Shown here: in pieces, positions 45,074 to 57,834 of the stretch
How the letters are laid out: every line of letters begins with the position of its first letter
Numbering within the stretch: the stretch's first letter is position 1
NCBI RefSeq assembly: GCF_003086295.3
Contig: NC_092052.1
Span: 26,449,427-26,513,426, forward strand
Source: Arachis hypogaea
Taxonomy: Eukaryota > Streptophyta > Magnoliopsida > Fabales > Fabaceae
Reading direction: 5' to 3'
DNA length: 64,000 nucleotides
Notes under the pieces: model-generated
Databases searched by the model: none
The model's input: only the letters and a program-made list of their open reading frames with translations
What the model was told of the DNA's origin: nothing
Translations under genes and position numbers: made by a program

Positions 45074-46186
45074 GACTTAGTTGGTAAAAAACAATTAATG
45101 AGACGGCAGCTGCGAGAGACACTGGGTCGTGATACAACAGTAACAACAGCGACACAGAATTACGAGAGAACGGTTACGACCAAAAAAAATTCAAAATTAT
45201 GATTAAACTTAATTAATTCAAAATTTATTTTTTAAAATTAAAATTAACTGTCCTTTGTCTAACATATTGTTTACGTTTTTCCGAAATAAGTGTTATTTCC
45301 TATACTTTCTTATTGGTAAAACATGATTTTGAATTGTTAAATAAAGAAGATTAATCAAATTTTATGTTGTTATGTAGAAGATAAATTCTAATAAAAAATT
45401 ATTTAGCGTCTATCCTATAATATTTATATCAGATGTACTTAATCCATGATTAATATAGTCGATGCCATCATGCTTTGTCAACAATAAAGTCATTTTTGTG
45501 ATACGAGATATGAACATATTTTTAGCATCCTTTCCTCTTTCCTCACCAGAAATAGAAGATATTGTAGATAAATTTGACATATTAATTAAAAGACACTAAT
45601 TTTTTATTATTCAAAATCACAATCTCACTATTGAGTAACTACAATCAAGTTCAAGATTTTTCTTTTTATAATAGAACTATAATTTGTTATTAAAAATCTT
45701 CTATTAGGCGTGCTAATTTTGTTTTACTTAATTTTTTGAATTTTGTTTGACAATTTTAATTTATGGAGCAAAAAATCGACTCTTTTTATAGATGTGTGAA
45801 TATCTCAATTGCAATCTCAAAAATAAAATTAAAAACAAAAAAAATTTATACAAAGTGTCAGACACAAAAATACAATACAGAAATTAAAATAAAAAAAGAT
45901 CGATGAAAAAAATCAAATAAAAAATAAAAAAATAATTAAAAATTAAAATAAAGTACAAAATTTTAAATTTCGACTTCAAAAAAATTATTTAAGATTCACC
46001 AATTTATTCTGCAATGTTAGAAAGAGTTGAGTGTGTGTTTTTAAATTTCTAAATATTTTTTCAAAAAAAAAAAATTGAATAACTTTTCTCACCTTTTGCC
46101 TTTATCTTGACACCCCATTATTATCGTCAACAATTGTAAATTACACTCACAGATCGTACTAAACAACTTCTCTAAAATTATCTTAT

Positions 46187-46225
<39 letters not shown>
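46187..46225 (+). repeat. (TAA)13 microsatellite
   Basis: Uninterrupted TAA repeat in AT-rich DNA. Confidence 0.9.
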
Positions 46226-46226
<1 letters not shown>

Positions 46227-46668
46227 TATTTGATACCGGTCAATAGTTTTTGGGTAAAAAAAAATGACTCGTGAAATTAGTTTTTAAAAAATTACTCATT
46301 TTTTAAATTAATTCTTAAAAGATTTTTTAATTAAATTAGTGTATATTCTCGTGTCTTATATGGAATAATACATAAAATTATATAAATTTTTTATTAAAAT
46401 TTAAATAAAAATATATATAATAATAATTATTATAAATATTTTACAACTTAAAAATATTAAAAATAATTAATATTTATTTTAATCAATTTAGATTAATTGA
46501 ATGGTCATCTCATCTGTCTGCTTAAACAAGTATTTAGAGTTTGAATTTTGTCTTGTGTGTATAATAATCTATTAGTTAGCAATAGACCCTTCATAAATAG
46601 AGTATCAATATGTGATGGATTAGTCCTCAACTTAGCGAATTAAGAAATCCGTAGAAAAAATTGTATCT

Positions 46669-46851
46669 ATCAATTGGGATTTGGATCCTCTAAAGTTTGA
46701 AATTCACTTTAGAAAGTAAAGTGTGATCTCTCACCATTGATTTCATAGGTGGGACCAATAATAAATATGAAAGAGAAACTATTCAAGAGTAAAAGATGAC
46801 ACTTTACTCTGTAAAGTGAAATTCAAACTTTAGAGGATCCAAATTCGATCC
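46669..46851. mobile_element. MITE (183 bp), Mutator-like by duplication length
   Basis: Terminal inverted repeats share TTTGGATCCTCTAAAGTTTG (with the reverse complement at the right end) and continue as GAAATTCACTTTA. The exact 9-bp direct repeat ATTGTATCT flanks it at 46660-46668 and 46852-46860. There is no coding capacity. A 9-bp duplication is typical of Mutator-type MITEs, which are known in peanut; family identity is not claimed. Confidence 0.85.
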
Positions 46852-46860
46852 ATTGTATCT

Positions 46861-48017
46861 CATCAAGAAGGTTATGCAAAACCTATTATTTGCACATTGG
46901 AAAGCTTTTGTAGCTTTTTTGACCAGAAAAGAGAGTTTAGTATTCATATAAATTAAATCATATGAAATTTGTTTGTCTTATTGAACAATAAATCTTTATA
47001 AAAATGTAGGCTCATAACTTCTTTTAATATTTTTACGAATAATATTCATACAATTATTGATTCGCACTATTATTCTTTTTTAAGCGATAATATTAGAAAA
47101 AAATACAATTGATTATCATTCTAAAAAATAAATTCATAATAGGTCAACTGACATATAAATATAACAGTTGAAAAAAAAATTCATTACAATGGGTATATTT
47201 ATTTTAACAAATATTCTTCTATCTAATACTATAAAAAAATACATTGACTATTTTGAATTGTTACAGGTCAATTTCCATTCACAGTAATAGAATGTTTGAA
47301 TTGAGATATATTCATCAAACAATCAATTAATAAAACCTTCATCCGTACTTTCTTATTTTGGATACATTTATACATAAAAGAAATTATACGTAAAGAAAAA
47401 AAAAAGAAAAAAAAAAAGAAGAGTTGAAATAGTAAGAGCGATATAAATTACAATTCTTATAAATTTGTGTGACCATCTATATATAATAGACTAGACAACT
47501 ATGATTATCTAACAAAATTAATTTGTATTTATTGTACTCAACTTGAATAGGTAAGAAATTATCTTATTTTGATTTAGTCCTTAATTCACATTATTTGAAT
47601 TTAGTTCAATATATATGATTTGATTTTATTTGATTTAATTATTAGTTAAAAATATCTCAGCTGCCTATTTTATTCATAGATTTATTATTTTAATGACTAA
47701 TAAATTAATCAAATTAATTAATTAGTATACACAATAAATTTGGTTTAATAAATTAAAAGAAATAGATTAAAAAATATTAACAAAATATTAAAATAAATAA
47801 ATTAAGAAATATTACCAAATTAAATTGATATAAATTATAATAAATTATATGATATTTAAATATCTAATCAAATCAATTAATTGATATAGTTAGTTTATCG
47901 TAATAACTTGTATTTAATGAGTTAAAAGAAATATATTGGAAAATACTCTCAGAAGTATGCCACGTCAGCTCCATCATTAAATGGTAGAAATTCGATTTTT
48001 ATATAATAGAATAGATT
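46861..48017. other. AT-rich gene-free region
   Basis: Low-complexity A/T sequence, with an A-rich run at 47395-47425. No ORF, repeat family or RNA gene recognised. Confidence 0.5.
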
Positions 48018-48209
48018 CATCTTTTAAAGATTTTAAGTTAGTCATTTTAGTCCTTCCGTTACTTTCATTCTAACGGTGTCAAATTTTGTTGATATAATAC
48101 GTTAAGTGACACTATATCACACATCTAATAGTCCTAATTGGCAGCTAACATGATAAGTTTATAAAATTAGATCAAATCAACCCCAAATTGAGAGATTCCA
48201 ATGCTTTAA
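48018..48209. repeat. Left arm of a foldback (long inverted repeat) element
   Basis: Sequence such as TTAGTCCTTCCGTTAC, CATGATAAGTTTATAAAATT and AGATCAAATCAA returns in inverted order at 50551-50735. The arms are imperfect, roughly 190 bp each, and originally met near the site where the CACTA element now lies. Confidence 0.65.
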
Positions 48210-50131
48210 CACTACAAGAAAATTGCCAGATACCGTCGGATTTACCAAAAAAAATTCGTCGGTAATTTGTTTATCGTCAGAATAAATCTGACGGTATAAA
48301 CATTGCTGGTGATTGTTTATCGACGAATTTTCTTATCCACCACTAATTACCGTAAAAAAATTTTCGCCAAAAACTTTTACCGTCAAATTTATCTCTGATA
48401 AATCCGACGATAATATGTTATTTACTAATAACTAAATTGATAACTACCGGCGAATTTATCCGACGATAAATCCGCCGTAAACTTAAATTTTAATTCATTT
48501 TTTATAATTCACTCATCATCATCTTCCTCCTCCTATAGTAGAAGAGAACAAAAGCATATATAATTAATACCATCCAATCAAACAAGTAAAAAAGATAAAA
48601 TTAAAGTATAAAAAGAAAAAAGTATAATAACAAACTGCACTATAGGACAGTAACTCCCATATTCTACAAACAGAAAGAAATATATGCACATTATGACTAA
48701 AAACTTTTCTTAATTATGTTTGCACACTTATGAAAAAAATTAAAGCCAATTAAAAACTTTTTATATTCAATAAAAGATAATCCATATATCATATCTTATT
48801 ACTCTTAATGGCCTATGCAGTTGACTTAGTAAGCTTAATCCAAATTAAAATTCTACCCACTACCAGCCAAATCAACATATAAATTTGTTCACTTTTTCTC
48901 AAGTATTAAGATTTTGAAAAAACTAAAAATAGACTATAAAACTTACAGAGAATGTTCACCTTATCAATGTTTGGTATCATCATACTTTCTGAAATTTTAT
49001 TTTGCATGTGACTTCAATTTTTTCTGAAAATAAGATATGAACAATTGAACATTAACTTTATAGGCATAATCAATTGAGAAAATGAACAAAGAATAAGCAC
49101 AAAATTAAAGAGAAAGTAAAAGTAGAGATAACTAAAGTGTGATTGAATTTTAAGTTTTAATAGACCAATAAGAGAACAATTATGAAAATAACAGCAAAAT
49201 CGATCATCAATCATAAAACAAGTAAAAAATAAGTAATTGATTTTTACCTGCCACCACCAACTTTGCTAACTTAATTGTTTTGAAGCTACAACGATAAAAG
49301 AAGTTAAAATTCAAACATGTTAAAATAATTTAAAAACTAATTCAAATTTTTTTAAAACAAGTACTGAACAATATTCCACATAAATAAACACTCACAACTA
49401 CAACATATTTGTTATTTGTGTGCTCTTTCTTGTATTGTTCTCTAAACTCAAACTTGCAAAATGAAAATATAACAAAAAATCTTAACCAAGAATCAAGAAC
49501 AAACTAAAAATCATAATAAGAGAGTTAGATGTAACTCAATAATAACTAATTACATCAAAGTAAACAAATAATCTAAACCTACATCAAAATTTAAAATTGA
49601 AAAACTGAAAAAATTTAGTATAAAAAATTTATGGAAAAAAACTAAAAAAAACTCAGTCAAAAGTAAAATCAGTAAACTCACCCATACTGCAGAAGCAGAA
49701 CCAAGAAGACAGTGATGGAGGAATCATGAGAAGAGAAAGCAAACGACGGCGATGTGGCAGGAACTAAGTACGACTAGCAGCAAGAATTCGAGACGGTGAG
49801 AACGTCTGAACCACGGACCACGGTCACTGAAGAAGGAGCAAGATAAGGTTAGGGTTCAAATAGGGGTTAGGTTTTTTATTTATTTAAAATGAAGTAAAAA
49901 TGGGGATGGAATAGGAAGAGGGATGAGGGCAACCTACCTGGAGGAGGGAGGAGAGACACAATTCGGCGGTGATTAAGGGAGCAACAACAACGGCAGCAGC
50001 GGCGGAAGCGACAAAAATGGCAACGACAGAACGACCAACGCGTCAAAAGGAGCACCTAGCCGTGCTCACACATTCTTTAGACGCAGTTGGTGGTGGCCAA
50101 TGCTGGTGAAGAGCTGCCAAAGGTGGTTTGG

Positions 50132-50223
<92 letters not shown>

Positions 50224-50550
50224 TCAAAAATAAGGGGAGAGGGTTCACGGTTCGAATTTAGGGTAAAATTATCGTCAGATTTACCGACGAAAAAATCCGA
50301 TGGTAACACTTTAAAAGTGATCAAAATGCAGCATTGCACTAATTAGGGATTATCGGCAAATAAATCCGACAGTAATCTCGTCGCTAATTTTTCTTATTTT
50401 TTCTCTGATTATTACCGACGAATTTGCTGTCGGAAAATCAAATCCGACGCTAACCTTTTTATCCGACGAATTTATAGCCAAATCCGCTAATAAATCTGCC
50501 ACTAGCGTCCGATGCTAAATCCGACGGTATTTAGCATTTTTCTTGTAGTG
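48210..50550. mobile_element. Non-autonomous CACTA (En/Spm-type) DNA transposon, 2341 bp
   Basis: It starts CACTACAAGAAAATTGCCAG and ends with the inverted form of CACTACAAGAAAAATGC. Multiple subterminal repeats of the ACCGTCGGATTTA / CCGACGGTAA type lie within 300 bp of both ends, as CACTA transposases require. The 3-bp flanks are TAA and CAA, one mismatch from a duplication. No transposase domain is present; 48500-49700 is AT-rich non-coding and 49700-50130 is more GC-rich. Confidence 0.88.
50135..50221 (+). repeat. (GA)43 microsatellite
   Basis: 87 bp of perfect GA dinucleotides near the right end of the CACTA element. It is long enough to be highly mutable. Confidence 0.97.
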
Positions 50551-50735
50551 CAAGTTCTCCCCTCAATTAGGTTTTGATTTGATCTAATTTCATAAGCTTA
50601 TCATGCTAATAGTCAATTAAGAATCCTATGTGTATGTTGTAGTATCACTATTAACAAATTTTGGTATCGTCAACAAAAAAAATTACAAAAGGACTAACGT
50701 GATTAATTTAACATCTTTAAAGAATGAATTTGATT
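50551..50735. repeat. Right arm of the foldback element
   Basis: Inverted partner of 48018-48209 (AATTTCATAAGCTTATCATG, TTGATTTGATCT, AAAAGGACTAACGTGATTAA). It continues outward into AATTGGGGACTGATTTGG, where similarity is lost. Confidence 0.65.
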
Positions 50736-51023
50736 AAAAAAATTGGGGACTGATTTGGAGAACGAGTGATCTTTCAAGGACGAATTTGACCATTTACTCA
50801 GAAAAAAAATATAGGAAGTTAGAGCCATTATCAACAAATAATTTATTAAAATAGTAAGTATTAAGAGCTTAATTGAACATTTTATATCATGATCTTAATT
50901 ACATATTTTCCCTGCGTAGTAAGTCTGGCAGTAGGTATAATTTGTCAAGTTTAACAATTGAGCTCTCCTTCAGTTGCAGTGGAAAGGGTATACATCGGCT
51001 TCAAGAGAAACGGTGGTGGTGTG
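50736..51023. other. Short gene-free flank
   Basis: About 290 bp between the foldback element and LTR C'. Nothing recognisable. Confidence 0.4.
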
Positions 51024-52479
51024 TGTAACAACCTACCACACAGATCTTTACACCTAGGATATAAAACAGAGGTGGCGAGGTGCTATGACCTCTAAAATAA
51101 AATACATACATATAAAAGCAGAAAGAATATAATAAACTAGGAGTCTTGAAAAATAGGTAAAACAAAATCGCAAAATAAAAAGTGCAACGCTCAGAAACGA
51201 GATTACTTGTGTGCTAAGAAACCTAGAGAATATAGGTGTAACAAGTAGAAAATGGGAATGGAGGGTCAAAAGTATAGAATAACAAGCTCCTAACTCAGCT
51301 TGCGAAGCTAAGTCTGGCCGAAGAATATTTACATATATATACATATCCCGAAAACCCAAAATACATAACTGAAAACTTCACTCTCCTCAACCCTTTAGGA
51401 GGGACAAAATAAACAAGTTTCTTGGAGAGAAAGCTAAGTACATATATATACAAGTATACATCAAAATAAACCCAAATACTACTCCGCTTCAGGAGTCCAG
51501 ACGCCTAGCGAGGAGCCTTTTGACCTGCATCTGAAAACAACAATACAGTATCGGGTGAGAACCGGAGGTTCTCAGCATGGTAAAGGTGCCACGCATATAA
51601 TATATAAGGTCCTGGGAATGCCAGAAGCAATCCTAGAATGCCAATACTCAGATTAAAAGCCTTAAAGTATTAAACAGAAACCATAAAGGGGGTGGCTTTC
51701 TAGAGATATCCAAGCCTAACATAACTTAACCTTAATCATATTTCCTTTCGCCTTTCCTCCGAACCTCCATCTCCAATGGTATACCATACACAGTTAAACA
51801 GATAAAATCAAACACAAGAAGAGTACAAGTACTACAGATAATAATTATACAATTAGCATAGCAAATACATTTAGGCATACTCAGTTAATGCACAAACAAG
51901 TAATTCAGGTAATATACATATGGTACATGCCTGTCCTATGGCTGATGAGTCTCATCTGTCGGTTATTAAGGCAACCCGACAAGTCCGGTTTGTTAAACCT
52001 TTGGATTGTCCCCCGACGCGCATCCCTAAAAGTCTATGCATAGCTTTTTCTCATGTTATAAATTTCTCAATGGGGGTCAACCTTCCCGGGAATTTAGAGT
52101 GCCTGGTCACATCTTACGTCGCAGGGTCAACAGAGTATCGGGTCTCAATCTGGAACACGTGGTGGCAAGCCACGGTACTTTACCCATAGAAACACGTATC
52201 TTAGATAATTTAAATGTGTAAGCCTCATATATTTCATAGTAATTATAGAAATCAAGCATTCAAGCCTTAGCATCTTCAATCATTCATGCATGCATCCCTT
52301 TTTACATGATTTCATCATTTTTAACCTTTACTTCACCCTCAAGCTACCTTAATTTACTAACTCCACCTCATTACTAAGCTTCCTAACCAAGTTTAGAACT
52401 AACCATAGGAAGATAGAGGTTTAGAAGTTTGGAATTTAGTTTAAAAACACAAAATATAGTTTTTGCAGAAAACAAGGCC

Positions 52480-52645
52480 CACGCGTCCGCGTGGCCACGC
52501 GTACTTGTGGGTATCCGTTTAGGCCAAGACGCACACGGATCTCCTGATTACGCATACGCATTAGCGCCGGGCAGTAGCTACCATCCGTAAATGAGGGTTA
52601 TGCATACGCGAAAGTCTCATGTCACGCGTACGCGTTGGCGTACGT
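52480..52645. repeat. CpG palindromes in LTR C'
   Basis: CACGCGTCCGCGTG at 52480 and CACGCGTACTTGTG at 52496 (pitch 16), then CACGCGTACGCGTTGGCGTACG near 52622. Intervening units have decayed (TACGCATACGCATTAGCG). Confidence 0.7.
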
Positions 52646-53372
52646 TTTTCCAAAAATTTTTACCAAGTCTGAAATCTGCAGGTTTGCCATTTTGAATCAT
52701 AAACTTCCGACACGCATAACTTTTTCGTTTTAAATCATTTTTCCTCCGTTCTTTGAATGGTGCAAACTTCACGAACTCAGTTTTCATACAAAATAAGTTT
52801 GAAATCGTTTTGAGGTCTAGAAGCCAAGTTATGGGTCGCCGAAGTTTGGCCAAAAACCAAATTTTACAAAAAAAAAACCTCAAAACCTCATTTTCTCTTT
52901 AAAACTCTTTCCAACCCAACTTATCAAACCTATAATCATCACTATAACACACTTTTGACAATATTACAAGTCCTTCAACATCATCACATCATCATTCATC
53001 ATTCCAATATCAACAAAATCAAGTGAACACCACACATACTCAAATTATATCCTTATCACTAATCATTCAATACACATAATCATTCCAGCTTATCCTATGG
53101 TTCTCAAGCCTAAGTTTTCACATGACATTATATATTATATACGCGAAACCTAAACGATACATTGGCTTCTTTTCACGTATTAATCAAGGCAACCCACTAA
53201 GCTAAAATACAGCTCCACGGTCCAAAATCACCCAATTAAAAGCACTTAGCCTCCACCAAGTTCCAAGGCTTATAATCCAAGCTCCAACATATACATATAT
53301 ACACCTAATACATATATACATCACAAACATACTTAAATTCAATACCCAACTCACATAGGCTAAGAAATTGTA

Positions 53373-53448
53373 GAACAAAGACCCACAAGTTCCTCAAGTT
53401 AAACTTGATTGAACAAAGACCCACAAGTTCCTCAAGCTAAACTTGAAC
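53373..53448 (+). repeat. 38-bp tandem duplication
   Basis: GAACAAAGACCCACAAGTTC... occurs at 53373-53410 and again at 53411-53448 with three or four differences. Confidence 0.9.
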
Positions 53449-54006
53449 CTAGAGAACCAAAATCACAAATTCTCAACATGGAACACTAAAATTCGAAAAT
53501 TAAGGGGGTAGAGAGGCTGGAGTGTTAGAGTGGGTTACCAAAGAAATTGTTCCGGTGGAATCATAGAGCTCGACGCAGTGAACGCGTAGCCACAAACGGT
53601 ATGGCAATCGGAGCTCGGATGAAGAAGTTATAGCAAATGGAGTATTTGAATGAGGGTTTGGAAGCTTTGAGTATTCTTCCTCCTCATTGAATGTTTCCCA
53701 GCGTGAATGAGGCTAGAGAGGAGAAAGGGAAGCTGTGTTGGTAAGGTATGGTTGGGCCTAATTGGGCCTTGGGCCCATTTTAGGTCCGGTTCGACTAGTT
53801 TGGCCTGTTCGGCCCACTTTTGGGCCAAATTCTTTGAAATTAGTGTCAAAATTCTTGTTTTAAAGAGCTCTATCCTATTTTAATATAAGATTTTCATTTC
53901 TAGTTTTTCTTTTTAAAATTTAATTTATTGACTAATTATTTACTAATTTTAGCGGGGTTTACATTTCTACCCACCTAATTAAGAATTTTATCCTCAAAAT
54001 TCAGAT

Positions 54007-54081
54007 TTAGTTACTTGAAAAGAGGTGTGGGTAGTCCTTTCACATATCTGACTCAAGCTCCCAAGTATGCTCTTCAATACC
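54007..54081 (-). pseudogene. C-terminal end of Tekay/Del-type pol
   Basis: On the minus strand the frame reads GIEEHTWELESDM, stop, KDYPHLFSSN, stop. The EE-TWELES-M...YPHLF pattern is the usual end of Ty3/gypsy Tekay/Del integrase. One codon has become TGA. The upstream part is cut by the insertion of element D at 54082. Confidence 0.75.
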
Positions 54082-55609
54082 TGGTGCACGAATCTCCACA
54101 CTCCGTACAGCTGTACCAGCAAGTGCACTGAGTCGTCCAAGTAATACCTGAGCGAGTCAGGGTCGATCCCACGAGGATTTTGGTTTGAAGCAAGCTATGG
54201 TTATCTTGCAAGTCTTAGTTAGGAAAAATCATAAGGTTGTTGGATATGGAATTGTATTAGGATTAAAATCAGTAATGGAAATATAGTTGAAGATTGGAGT
54301 TGCTTTATCTTTCTAAATTAACTCTGGTAGTACTGTCTTCTTTGCTTGTGAGTGATTTCTTCAATGGCAGGCTGTATGTGATCAACGCCATGGGCCGTGG
54401 TCATTGATCTCCTCTGCTATAGATTGAACGCCATTGGCCGTGGTCATCCAATCTGACGAAGGGTGAAGCTCTAGCAGTTCATTCTCCTGACAATCCTACT
54501 CAAAATGCCACAGACAAGGTCTAATCTTCCGGATCAGAGAGTGCTGCTTCTTTGAATTCTAGCCTATACCACGGAGACCCTAATCTCACCAAAAATTAGC
54601 TGAACTGGTGTCTCGAGAAGTTTCCAACGAAGTCGTGGATTAGGCGTCTGAGACATGTATAAACATAGTTGTTGGCTCGTGCTTTCCAGTCACACATTCA
54701 CACAAACCCAAGTAGACGCGGGTGTTTGTCAGGCACGTTCATCTTAGTATGATGAACAGAGCTGATTTTCACTGATTATCCTATTCACTATGTTGAAGTG
54801 AGAGTATACATCTTAGAAATAATCAAACACGGATCGAAGAAGAAATAGTAATACTTTTATTAATTCATAGGACTCAGCAGGGCTCCTCCCCTTAACCTAG
54901 GAGGTTTAGAAACTCTTACTAAAAGGAAAATACAATGTAAAAGTGATGATGTTTGTAAAAAGCTAGATGTTCCTCTAAATAACATAAATATAATCCTTTA
55001 AATACTAAACAAATGACTAATAAGGTTAAAACGGTATTTTTTAGTGCTAAAATCTACTTCTAGGGCCCACTTGGTGAGTGTTTGGACTGAGCTTTGATGA
55101 GATACACATGCTATGAGGCTCCTAGGGCGTGAAACACTAGCTAGGGGATCCTCTCTGGGCATTTGGATGCTGGTCTCTGCTTTGTGAGCGCTGGACGCCT
55201 GGAAGGGGGCAGGTAACTGGCATTTGACACCAGTTTTGGGCCTTCTAATCCAAAGCAAAGTATGGACTATTATACATTGCTGGAAAGATCTGGAAGTCAG
55301 CCTTCTATATCCATTATGAACACTCAATTTGGACTTCTGTAGCTCCAGAAAAGCTCTTCCGAGTGCAAGGAGGTCAGATCCGGACAGCATCTGCAGTGCT
55401 TTCTTTGTCTCTAAATCAGACTTTTGCTCCAACTCCTCAATTTCAGCCAGAAAATACCTGAAATTGCAAAAATACACAAAAACTCATAGTAGAATCCATA
55501 AATGTGCTTTTAACACTAAAATCTATAAAAACTTAATAAAAACTAAACAAAACATACAAAAAACTATATAAAAATAATGCCAAAAAGCGTATAAAATATC
55601 CGCTGATCA
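54082..55609 (-). repeat. 3' LTR of element D (1528 bp)
   Basis: On the minus strand it runs from TGATCAGCGGATATTTTATA to ...AGATTCGTGCACCA. It is clearly related to LTRs B and E but more diverged. It carries a decayed four-unit palindrome array that keeps its 31-bp pitch. Confidence 0.8.
55124..55233. repeat. 31-bp-pitch palindrome array, decayed (LTR D)
   Basis: Units start at 55124 (AGGGCGTGAAACACTAG), 55155, 55186 (GAGCGCTGGACGCCTGG) and 55217 (CTGGCATTTGACACCAG). The palindromes are worn but the spacing is still exactly 31 bp. Confidence 0.75.
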
Positions 55610-56719
55610 CAACACCCAACTTAAACTGTTGCTTGTCCCCAAGTAAAAAGATACAATAAATTTCTAAGTTTTCAATGAAGCTTAGTTACAATCAGATGAG
55701 CGGGACTTAGTAGCTTTTTGCTTCTGAATAGTTTTGGCATCTCACTATCCATTGAAACTTAGAATGGTTGGCATCTTTAGGAACTTAAATTCCAGATGAT
55801 ATTATTGGCTTTCCTAATTCAATTCTTTTTTATTCTTGAACACAGCTTTTAGAGTCTTGGCCGTGACCCTAAGCACCTTGTTTTCCAGTATTACCACAGG
55901 ATATAATAATGCCACAGACACTTTAACTGGGTGAACCTTTTCAGATTGTGACTCAGCTTTGCTAGAGTCCGTAGATATAGGTGTCCAGAGTTCTTAAGTA
56001 CACTCTTTTTGCTTTGGACCACGACTTTAACCGCTCTGTCTCAAGCTTTTCACTTGACACCTTCACACCACAAGCACATGCTTAGGGACAACTTGGTTGA
56101 GCCGCTTAGGCCAGGATTTTATTCCTTTGGGCCCTCCTATCCACTGATGCTCAAAGCCTTAGATCATTTTATCCTTGCCTTTTGGTTTAAAGGGTTACTG
56201 GCTTTTTGCTCTTGCTTTTTCTCTATTTTTTATTTTTTCGCCACTTTTTTTACGCATGCAAGCTTTTTCTTTTTCCTTTTGCTGTTTTTTCTTGCTTCAA
56301 CAATCAATTTATAGATTTTTCAGATTACCAATATTACTTTTCCTTTTTTCTTATTCTTTCAAGAGCCAACATTCTAAAATTCCAATTTCAAATATGCACT
56401 GTTTATTCATACATTCAGAAAACAAAAGCAATGTCACCACATCAACATAATTAAACTATTCTTATTTTAAACTTGAAATTCATGCATCTCTCAATTCTTT
56501 TTCAATTAAAATTTTTCTTTTAAGCAAGGTGAGAGATATATGGGACATTTTACATCTTTAAGATATTAATGCAAATGATCATGTAACTAAAATAACATAA
56601 CAGAAAAAACATAACAGAAAACATAAATATAATAAAGGGAAAGGAAGTAAAAGAGAACGAATCCACCTTTAATGGTGGCGGCTAGTGCTCCTCCTTGAGG
56701 ATCTAATGTGATGCTTGAT
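55610..56719. other. 3' non-coding region of element D
   Basis: Aligns with 25310-26240 (element B) and 60019-60920 (element E). No credible gene; pyrimidine-rich at 56200-56300. Confidence 0.6.
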
Positions 56720-57834
56720 CTATTCAATGTCATTCCTTTGCCTTTGTTGTTCTTCCCTTATAGCCCTTTGTTCTTCCCTTATGGCTCTTTGATCTTCTCT
56801 TATTTCATTGAGGGTGGTGGAATGCCCTTGATGCTCCACTCTCAATTGCTCCATGTTAGTGCTTAATTCTCCAAGAGAGGTTTGCCATTGATCCCAATAA
56901 CTTTGAGGAGGAAAATACATCCCTTGAGACATCTCAGGGATCTCATACTGAGGCGGCTGCACATGCTCTTGTGCATGCTCTCTAGTTTGCTTCATCCTTT
57001 TCTTGGTGATGGGCTTGTCCTCCCCTATGGAGATATCTCCTTCTATGACAATTCCAGCTGAATTGCATAGATGACAAATGAGGTGTGGGAACGCCAACCT
57101 TGCATTGGTGGAAGGCTTCTCAGCTATCTTGTATAATTCTTGAGGAATCACCTCATGCACTTCCACCTCACTTTCAATCATGATGCAATGAATCATGATG
57201 GCTCTGTCAACAGTCACTTCTGACCGATTGCTAGTAGGGATGATGGAACGTTGGATGAATTCCAACCATCCTCAAGCTATGGGATTTAGGTCAAGCCTTC
57301 TTAGTTGAATGGGCTTGCCTTGGGAATTCCTTTTCTACTGTACTCCTTCCACACAGATATTTGAGAGCACTTAATTCAATCTCTGATCAAAGTTGACTCT
57401 CCTAGTGTAAAGATGAGGATCTCCTTGCATTAGAGGCAAGTTGAACGCCAACCTCACACTTTCTAGGCTGAAATCTAAGATTCTCCCTCGGACCATGGTG
57501 CTCCAATTCCTTAGATTTGGATTCACACTAGTGTCATGGTTTTTAGTAACCCATGCATTAGCATAGAACTCTTGCACCATTAAATCCCAACATACTGAAT
57601 GGGATTGGTTAGGACTTTCCAACCTCTTCTCCGGATCTCTCTTCGAATTTTCGGATACTCATTCTTCTTGAGCATGAAAGGGAACTCAGGAATCACTTTC
57701 TTCTCTGCCACTACTTCATAGAAGTGGTCTTGATGGGCTTTGGTGATGAATCTCTCCATTTTCCAAGATTCAGAGGGAGTGGCTACTGACTTTCCTTTCC
57801 TCTTTCTAGAGGAATCTCCAACCTTGGGTGCCAT
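56720..57834 (-). pseudogene. Putative plant transposon protein ORF of element D
   Basis: The ATG at 57834 opens MAPKVGDSSRKRKGKSV, a basic N-terminus like the env-like ORF of element I. The globular part includes AEKKVIPEFPFMLKKNEYP, VQEFYANAWVTKNHD and RGRILDFSLESVRLAFNLPL, then after stops EVHEVIPQELYKIAEKP and ARLAFPHLICHLCNSAGIVI. The C-terminus is a Gln/Arg/Glu-rich coiled-coil-like tail (REDQRAIREEQRAIREEQQR). A frame change lies near 57600 and stops at about 57370, 57330 and 57270. I recognise this as the 'putative plant transposon protein' type common in Arachis and other legumes; its role is unknown. Confidence 0.65.

Larger units (their letters stand above)
42829..46659. other. AT-rich gene-free region
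   Basis: About 3.8 kb with no convincing gene. 44480-44880 is CT-rich (TCGCTGCTG-type words) and gives overlapping low-complexity ORFs on both strands. A direct duplication lies at 44893-45073 and a (TAA)n microsatellite at 46187-46225. Confidence 0.5.
51024..53963 (-). repeat. 3' LTR of element C' (2940 bp)
   Basis: Ends are TGTAACAACCTACC and ...GCGGGGTTTACA. It is homologous to fragment C at 18970-21137. It contains CpG palindromes (52480-52645) and a 38-bp tandem duplication (53373-53448). The minus-strand interior flank ends GGTGGGTAGAAA before the LTR, in place of a clear polypurine tract. Confidence 0.8.
51024..54081 (-). mobile_element. 3' end of a Tekay/Del-type chromovirus retrotransposon (element C')
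   Basis: A 2940-bp LTR is followed (in plus coordinates) by the last 25 codons of pol and then interrupted by element D. Read on the minus strand the order is pol end, short UTR, 3' LTR, as in the Tekay/Del group. The remainder lies right of the window behind D, E and F. Confidence 0.75.

Noticed and set aside
50043..50339. Ser-Leu and Glu-Arg repeat proteins
   Set aside because: Translations of the (GA)43 repeat on both strands.
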